Positions 58,025 through 64,000 of a DNA stretch of 64,000 nucleotides are shown here, in pieces. Both the position numbers and the translations under genes were made by a program. Position 1 is the first letter of the stretch. Every line of letters starts with the position of its first letter. The stretch is from assembly GCA_023515745.1 (NCBI GenBank), contig JALECJ010000007.1:372001-436000 (forward strand). The letters are read 5' to 3'. Below the pieces are notes generated by a model that made no database searches, was not told where the DNA came from, and saw only the letters and a program-made list of their open reading frames with translations. The stretch comes from Amoeboaphelidium protococcarum. Lineage: Eukaryota > Aphelidiomycota > Aphelidea.

Positions 58025-59634
58025 TCATTTTTCAAGATCAATAATCTTCTGAAGTACTTTAGAAACATCAGCAAAATTAGGACGTTATTGGGGCAAAGTC
58101 TACCAGCACAACTCCATCAATTTCTTCAAATGTGGAGGGAAGTAGTCGGGAATTGATGGCCTCGCTTGATTCAGAACCACTTATAGTCCCAACTGCATAG
58201 AGCACCACTAACACTCTTCAAATGGCGACTGTCGTGTGACAAGTTCATAGATCAACATGCCGAAACTGTAAATATCCGCTTTGTGGGCAGCTATTGTGAA
58301 ATCTGCGGTTGACTAAGAGTTCTCACACAGCCGTCCATTTTATAATAGCTCCGGTGCAACATATTACGGGTCCAATATTACACTGTTTCCATCGCCGTAC
58401 TATCCCAAGATAGTGTTATACAATCCATAATCAATCAGCTACAGATTGTTACCTCCATTCACTATAACAATATTTCGTGGCATCAAACTCAAATGATGAC
58501 TTCCATTATCATGCAAAAATTGCATTGCCTAACTAATATCATGAAGCCAGCGAAGTACTTGATTACTACTCAACTCAACATCAGGACTATGGATCAAGTC
58601 ATCAAGTGTCTCGATGGTACCGGTTAACTGATCTTCCATATCGATTTAATTCTACTAAACGGGGGTATTCACATTCTCGTAAGCAACTGCAATTAACTGG
58701 TTTTAATCAAGACAAGCACCGATGATGGTTCTTAGGGATATATGGCTCAGCTTTTAAAGGACATCAATTCGCAGCTTTAGCAATTCAATGGCGCCATTGA
58801 AATCATTAGACTTTACAAGGACGTTATCCTTTAAGCTGGCGGGATTAAAGAATCTCTGAGCCACAATCAAGTCGCTGATCCTTTTCACAATACATGGAAC
58901 TCCATTCACTTTGGCAAGACACATCTCCGTCCTATCGGTCATCCAAACCAACTCGCCCCAGATCACAGCGCTGGCATTAATGTCAAAGAACTAACGCTTT
59001 GTCTTGGCTATATGTTTAGCCTTAACAAACAATTCCACCTCTTCATGCTATCGTGACTTTAACACTATCGGGTCCGTCTGTATTGGATTCTCCACAGATT
59101 GCGTCAATATATCTTTCAGCTGGCTCTTTAGGGATGGTCGGGCAAAGTCTAGCGGGATCTTGCCATATTTATTCACAGATCCAATCAGTGCACCATACTA
59201 TTTGACAAGAAGCTCAACTAGTTTAACGTCATTTCTATAACAAGCGTAATGAAGCGCAGTATTGCCATGATCATTCGCTATATTTAACACCGCCACCTGA
59301 TCTGGGACGTCCAATATTATCTTGGTCAACTCAATATCAGCGTTCTGACAAGCCAAATCTACACACAAACTATGTATCAGACAACAGAGATATGATTCAG
59401 CTAAAAGGTAGGTAATAGATTCTTACGTAGAGCAGTATCACCGGCAATATTCTGAACAGAGACGTCAGCCTACCTCTCAAGCAGCAGTTGTATCACCTCT
59501 TTGAACTGATACTTGACCGCATACATGAGCGGAGTAAAATCATGATCATCTTTAGTATTGACATCGCTGCACATTCGCACCCACATTATCGCCTCCTTCT
59601 CATTACCGCTCTAGAAAGCCCTATTCAAACTCAT
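58025..59634 (-). CDS. Ankyrin-repeat TKL pseudokinase, ILK-like
   Basis: Exons 59634-59427 and 59358-58025 around a 68-nt intron (GTAAGA...TGTGTAG) give 513 residues. Three or four ankyrin repeats form the first third (DFTPLMYAVKYQFKEVIQLL, GDTALHLACQNAD formed across the splice, GNTALHYACYRND, GKIPLDFA). The kinase-like domain begins near residue 210. The Lys is kept (CIVKRISD) but the HRD loop is HHLSLMPRN and DFG is LIDYG, so the catalytic Asp is missing and the domain is probably inactive. The C-lobe YELVTRQSPFEE, QARPSIPDYFPPHLKKLMEL and QRPNF reads much like integrin-linked kinase, which has the same ankyrin plus pseudokinase plan. Orthology to ILK is inferred, not proven. Confidence 0.75.
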
Positions 59635-59822
59635 ATTTTATTTTCAGAAAATGTTCGATATATCCTATTAAAGATGGTTGATGACAAGTGATCGTTTCGA
59701 TTGTTATATTGTATCTTCACTCATTGAAGAACTGAAACAATTTCACAACTGGCTCCCTGTAATTTCCGTCTCTAAAGCAAAGTCGCGCTCTTTAAAGTCT
59801 GAGTTAATAATCCACCGTTATA

Positions 59823-60353
59823 ATGTCAGGCAACACTCCGCGAGTTATTGTGTCTAAATTTCCACATCCGCCGCATAAATTATTGCGAGTATAATAGTAA
59901 TCCTCCGGTGGTAAAACGTAGGTGTTGTACTAAACTCCGCTTATACCTGAAGATGTACAGAGTCTGAGACCCTTTGAAGTCTTTGCTGATGATGTTGATA
60001 TTTAATCAGATTAGAAGAATAATACAGATCTGAATTATCAAAGATACTCGGAAGTAAAGTCTGCTTTGAATGCTTTATTTATTTAGCAGCGGTAGCTTTA
60101 CTTTTAAATTTTGGAATCTGCTGCAGGTGATGTTCATAATGCGCAAGAGTTGACTCAGCGATTGCATTAGACCTTACATGACATTCTACAATTGCTGAAT
60201 TCATTACGGTAAGCGTAGACTGAAGTGTAATTTACACAGAAATTACAGTCTCTAATTAAAGAACGTGAGCAATGCCTGCAAAGAATACGAGAATTGAAGT
60301 AGAAATCACAGACATTGTTAGACATAAGAACTACGGATTCAATGGTGGAGTGA
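59823..60353 (+). CDS. MED7-like Mediator subunit (tentative)
   Basis: 176 residues, ATG 59823, TGA 60351. It begins with a Pro-rich segment (KFPHPPHKLLR), then helical sequence ALNALFIQQRQLYFQILESA, TLHDILQLLNSLRQAQTEV and KLQSLIKEREQCLQRIRELK. The order of Pro-rich leader, a helix ending in I-L, a second helix with LLNSLRQAQTE (compare LINEYRPHQARE in MED7) and a terminal coiled coil follows MED7, and the size fits (yeast 222, human 233). The resemblance is weak at residue level, so treat as a candidate. About one in nine residues is a TAR-coded glutamine. Confidence 0.5.
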
Positions 60354-60398
60354 ATTTACTAAAGTAATCCAAAATATTCATTCTTTATTTAGTATTAC

Positions 60399-61364
60399 TC
60401 AATTTTTCAAGTAATTTCTGGTAAATGATGGCAGTATAAAAGCTGCTTGGTGAATATCATAGTTGTAATACTTGAGATTGTCGCAATCTTTACGCGTCAA
60501 GGCTGATTGAGAGGATTCGCCATCACATCTCTTACCATCAACCACCTTCTTGATATCATGCACATCAGCAGAGAATTTAGCAGCCATAAAGAATCCAATC
60601 TATCCGCATGGATAAGTTGGAATACACGTCTGAGCATACTCTACTTGAGGGAAGAGATTTCTCAACTTGCCCAGAACAGACTTGATAATGTCCAAGTGTA
60701 GCCACTGACACTCTCCCTGCGAGCACAGAATACCACCATCACGTAGAGACTCTTTCAACAGCACAAAGAAACCATCTTCAAAGAGACACTCTGCAGGACC
60801 ACATGGATCACTGCTATCAGTGATAATGACATCGAACGCGTTCTTATACTCTTACAAGAATTCGAATCCATCTCCGATATGCACTTTAACCTTGGAGTGA
60901 TCAAAGCCTTTAGCCATCTCTGGCAAGTAGAGCTTTGATACACGCGGCACAGCTTCATCAATTTCACACAACGTGACGGTTCTGACTTGACGATGCTTGA
61001 TCACTTCTCTTAACACACCACCATCGCCACCGCCAATGACCAACACGTCGATACTTTCGCCATCGAGTTTTGGATGAGCATGCAGTGGGAGGTGAGCAAT
61101 CATCTCCTGATACGAAAACTCGTCGCGTTCGGTACACTAAATGACACCATCCAGCACCAGAACATTACCATAATCCGAGGACTTGAAGGCCAACACATCC
61201 TAGTACAGCGACTTTTCATGGTGCAGAATTTTGGAGCCATCAGCCAATTTCAAAGACATTTACTATCCAGGCCATAACGCGGTAGTCTCTCCAAACCAGT
61301 ACACACTTGGATCGTTACCATCCTGAAAAATATTTGGATGCACTTGATTTTCACCTGCAGTCAT
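60399..61364 (-). CDS. SPE3: Spermidine synthase
   Basis: 321 residues, start ATG 61364, TGA 60399. Converts putrescine and decarboxylated S-adenosylmethionine to spermidine. Visible are [46 protein letters not shown], the nucleotide-binding [15 protein letters not shown], the active-site stretch [11 protein letters not shown] and [10 protein letters not shown]. Length and motif order match eukaryotic Spe3 (about 290-320). Only a few TAR codons are used, at Gln positions such as SYQE-type sites. Upstream is RRP4, divergent, with a 117-bp gap. Confidence 0.95.
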
Positions 61365-61481
61365 TACTGATATACTCGTTGTACTTAATCAAATTAAATT
61401 CAGTGCAATTTTTCTATTTTTGCAAAATCCACCTATCAAAAAAGTGAAAAAGGTGATAGACTTTATAAGAATCTATTTGAT

Positions 61482-62441
61482 ATGGACGGACAAGGTAGGA
61501 TCATGATTTTATCTGTGTAATAATTGGTATTGAGTTAACAAAATTTCAATGTAGTTGTTGGAGTTGCCGAATTAATAACGGATGATCCGTAGTTTATGCG
61601 TGGCCATGGTACGTATGTCGGGCAATCAGAACTAGATCAACAACAATCGTCTTCATCTGCGTCAACCGTCTTCTCTTCACTGGCTGGACAGATTCAACGC
61701 GTAAATAAACTAGTTTCGGTGGTGCCGATTAATTAACGATTCACGCCACAGATCGGTGATGTAGTGGTGGGAAGAATTAAAGATGTAGGATCAAAGAAAT
61801 GGCGCGTGGACATCAATGCCAAGTAGGATGCGATTCTTCTACTATCTTCCGTGACATTGCCTGGAGGCGCGTAGAGAAGACGACTGGAGAGTGATGAGCT
61901 GCAGATGAGATCTTTCTTCAGTGAGGGCGATCTGATCGTGGCTGAAGTGCAGCAACTGTTTCACGACGGTGCCGTTTCACTTCACACGCGCAGTCTCAAG
62001 TATGGGAAGCTGAAGAATGGTACCATGTTGTAAGTGTCTTCAGCGTTGATTGAACGATCCAAGTAGCATTTCATTTAGCTGAAGAATCTGCGGCACACTA
62101 ATAATGATACTGGGGAATGCGATATCGATGTCGTTCTCGGCGTTAATGGCAACGTGTTTATCTGTCCCCATGTGGAAAGTCTTAATCTGGAAGATGTGGA
62201 ATAGAACCCGGATTTACTGTACACAAATATTCCACAGAGGTCGCCAACTGTTATGGAACGTCTAGTGATTGCTAAAATTAAGAATATTATCCAAGTGTTA
62301 TCAATGCTCAGGTACAAGATTACTGAAGAGACGGTGAAATAGTGCTTTGAGTATTTGTAGACGTACAACGCTGCTGATATTCTTAACACTCAGACTCGAA
62401 ATCTGATTCAGGACTATCTACGGTAATTGAATTCCAGTTGA
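61482..62441 (+). CDS. RRP4: Exosome cap subunit RRP4 (EXOSC2)
   Basis: Exons 61482-61494 and 61555-62441; the tiny 13-nt first exon encodes MDGQ plus one base, then a 60-nt intron (GTAGGA...AATGTAG). Product 299 residues. RRP4 is an S1/KH RNA-binding cap protein of the RNA exosome. [74 protein letters not shown] and the S1 signature [17 protein letters not shown] are all close to human EXOSC2. The Gln of DPQFMRG is a TAG. Placing the start in exon 1 is the only way to give the family N-terminus a nearby ATG. Confidence 0.93.
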
Positions 62442-62752
62442 TCAATATATGAGAATAAACTATGACTACTACAGTGATTATCGCGTCTATTTCACGCCAC
62501 TCTTTCTCTCTAGTATTTCCCTTTACGAAATATTGAGTATTCGATGTTGAATGAACTGAGTCGCTCTTTTGAGTAAGTAAGCGGACGCGTTACGCTTGTC
62601 TGTGCAATTCACCTCGAGCTTTTATCTAATTCTCTCTCTCTCTCTCTCCAATAAACACGAGTCATTTCTAACTTACTTGCATTATTTTATTTAAAGCTTT
62701 TAGCGCCTTAGTATCCCTCATTGTAATTGTTATATAAGCTGTGATATTTAGT
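62442..62752. other. Intergenic stretch with a (TC)n microsatellite
   Basis: 311 bp between RRP4 and the transporter gene. It includes (TC)9 at 62631-62648 and a GGACGCGTTACGC segment near 62583. No gene seen; probably the transporter promoter. Confidence 0.5.
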
Positions 62753-63946
62753 ATGAAGAATACATTGGGTGATAAGGCTCAATTGGTGCTGTCGGTGGCT
62801 GGACTGCTTCTATTCTTCTTGGTGTATGGAGTCATTTAGGAGAAGATTATGACCACAGCGTATGGAGAGGGAAAGGAGATGTTTAAATACACGCCTGTGC
62901 TGGTACTAGCTAATAGACTCGTGTCTATTATAGTTTCTGTGTTTATTTTGTTTACCACCGCTGTCAAGGATAGCCGTGTCTCGTAATAGTATTCAATGCT
63001 ACTGTAGAAGGAGCATAACTCATCTTCCGCCTTCTTCAAACGGTTCTTGAAATCTATTACTCCTGTTGCTCCCTTAGCGTACTATGGTCTGGTTTCCATA
63101 TCTAATTTTATGGCCACAATGTGCTAGTATGAAGCTTTGAAATATATCAGTTTTCCCACTTAGACATTGGGTAAATGCGGTAAGATTGTGCCCGTGTTGG
63201 TGGTTGGCCGCCTGTGGTATGGCAAAAAGTATACGAGTAGAGAGTACCTGGTGGCATTACTTATAACTGCTGGATGTTTTATGTTTTTGGTATCTGGAGA
63301 CTATACGTCCAGTGCTATAAAGTCTTCCAATGACTCGCCTATTGGGCTGCTGTTAATATCCGTGTACCTGCTCTGCGATGGATTAACATCTACCACGCAG
63401 GAGAGATTATTTAAAAATTATAAAATGAGCACACATAATCAGATGCTATACGTGAATATGTTCTCTGCCCTTCTCAGTGTATTTGCTTTGGCATTTGGTT
63501 CATTCGATAGAGTTTTGGAGGCGATGGTGTTCATAAAGAGACATCCTGCGATTTTGTCAGACATGCTGGTATTGTCTCTATCTTCCACATTAGGACAACT
63601 GTTAATATACTATATCATCAAGAAGTATGGCGCGTTCTTATATAGCACTGTAATGACTACGCGCTAGTTTTTTGGCCTTTTCCTCAGTTGTATTATATTC
63701 AAGCATTCGTTCACCAGCGGCCAGTTGCTGGGTGCAGTCGCCGTCTTTGCTGGTATGTATCTCAAAATCTTTGCATCCAATGGTGGTACTAAGCATAAGA
63801 GTGGAAATGTTAATAGTGCTAGCAGTAATGGTGACGTCTCTGGGAGTAAAAACTCAAAGCTCTTTCATAAGTCATCTCCAGTGTTGCCTCTCACCTCGAT
63901 CAAAGTTTCCGCGTCTAAAGATGCTATAAATAATGATGGAAACTGA
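62753..63946 (+). CDS. PAPS transporter (SLC35B2/PAPST1-like nucleotide-sugar transporter)
   Basis: 397 residues, no intron, ATG 62753, TGA 63944. It imports the sulfate donor PAPS into the Golgi in animals. About ten hydrophobic segments are visible, with family wording VYGVIQEKIMT, LVLANRLVS, CQYEALKYISFPTQTLGK, ISVYLLCDGLTSTTQ, QMLYVNMFSAL and TVMTTRQFFGLFLSC. The glutamines of CQYEAL (63125), FPTQ (63161) and TTRQ are TAG codons at positions invariant in SLC35B2/B3, making this one of the best proofs of the code. The ending is a Ser/Lys-rich cytosolic tail. Sulfated glycans or proteins in this organism are implied but not shown. Confidence 0.9.
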
Positions 63947-64000
63947 TTTTATATGAGTTTTTTGCATTGAATTGTTGTATTTTATCAGAGTTGTTTATTG

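Noticed and set aside
1-64000. Ciliate macronuclear DNA, suggested by the code
   Set aside because: SAICAR synthase, Scw1/Whi3-type and IKS1-type proteins, a copia element, 49-76 nt GTA-TGTAG introns and very large intron-free genes fit poorly; other lineages also use UAR=Gln.
1-64000. CRISPR arrays, riboswitches, tRNA or rRNA genes
   Set aside because: No regularly spaced short repeats, rRNA blocks or convincing tRNA cloverleaf boxes were noticed on reading; a tRNA scan would be needed to exclude tRNAs.

Overview
This 64 kb window is nuclear DNA from a gene-dense eukaryote that does not use the standard genetic code. In almost every conserved gene TAA and TAG fall in frame where relatives have glutamine, and every gene whose end I can see stops at TGA. 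This is UAR=Gln with TGA as sole stop (NCBI table 6 pattern). ORFs called with the standard code are therefore broken into pieces; re-reading with UAR=Gln gives about 28 host genes, most of family-typical length. The code suggests a ciliate, but the gene content does not: a Whi3/Scw1-type RRM protein, an IKS1-type kinase with C-terminal membrane segments, a Cgr1-like protein, de novo purine synthesis and a Ty1/copia element, alongside INTS11, DCAF12, SS18-like, SLC35B2-like and ILK-like genes. I infer an early-branching fungal relative (Holomycota, for example aphelid or rozellid grade) or another unicellular opisthokont. The lineage call is inference.

Layout. 1-5199 (+): 3' part of TOR kinase. 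5391-12587: SAICAR synthase (-), a multi-pass class-3 lipase (-), a Cys-rich single-pass membrane protein (+), DCAF12-like (-). 12588-17179: a poorly resolved stretch, a caspase-like gene with a frame break (-), INTS11 (-), a small coiled-coil protein (+). 17210-22289: a complete copia retrotransposon with identical 217-bp LTRs, inserted just after the coiled-coil gene. 22671-26977: secreted coiled-coil protein (+) and an ACF1/Itc1-like chromatin protein (-). 27679-39180 (-): TRRAP/Tra1, 3833 residues without an intron. 39516-45021: ERCC1 (+), a repeat island holding a nested inverted-repeat element, AP-3 mu (+), Cgr1-like (-), a RING protein (-). 45374-54531: Scw1-like RRM (-), IKS1-like kinase (-), a receptor-like kinase with a +1 frame break at TTT TGA C (+), NDUFA9-like (-). 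54987-63946: a Q-rich protein, a V-ATPase S1/Big1-like protein, an SS18/Snf11-like protein, an ankyrin-pseudokinase (ILK-like), a MED7-like protein, spermidine synthase, RRP4 and a PAPS transporter.

Themes. TOR and TRRAP, both PIKK-family, give the window two giant genes. Chromatin and transcription (TRRAP, ACF1-like, SS18-like, MED7-like) and RNA processing (INTS11, RRP4, Cgr1-like, Scw1-like) are well represented. Thirteen introns could be placed by protein continuity. All are 49-76 nt, begin GTA and end TGTAG. The most unusual observations concern recoding around the only stop codon, UGA: the copia gag and pol are in one frame separated by one TGA, and the receptor kinase needs a +1 shift at a TTT TGA C site.
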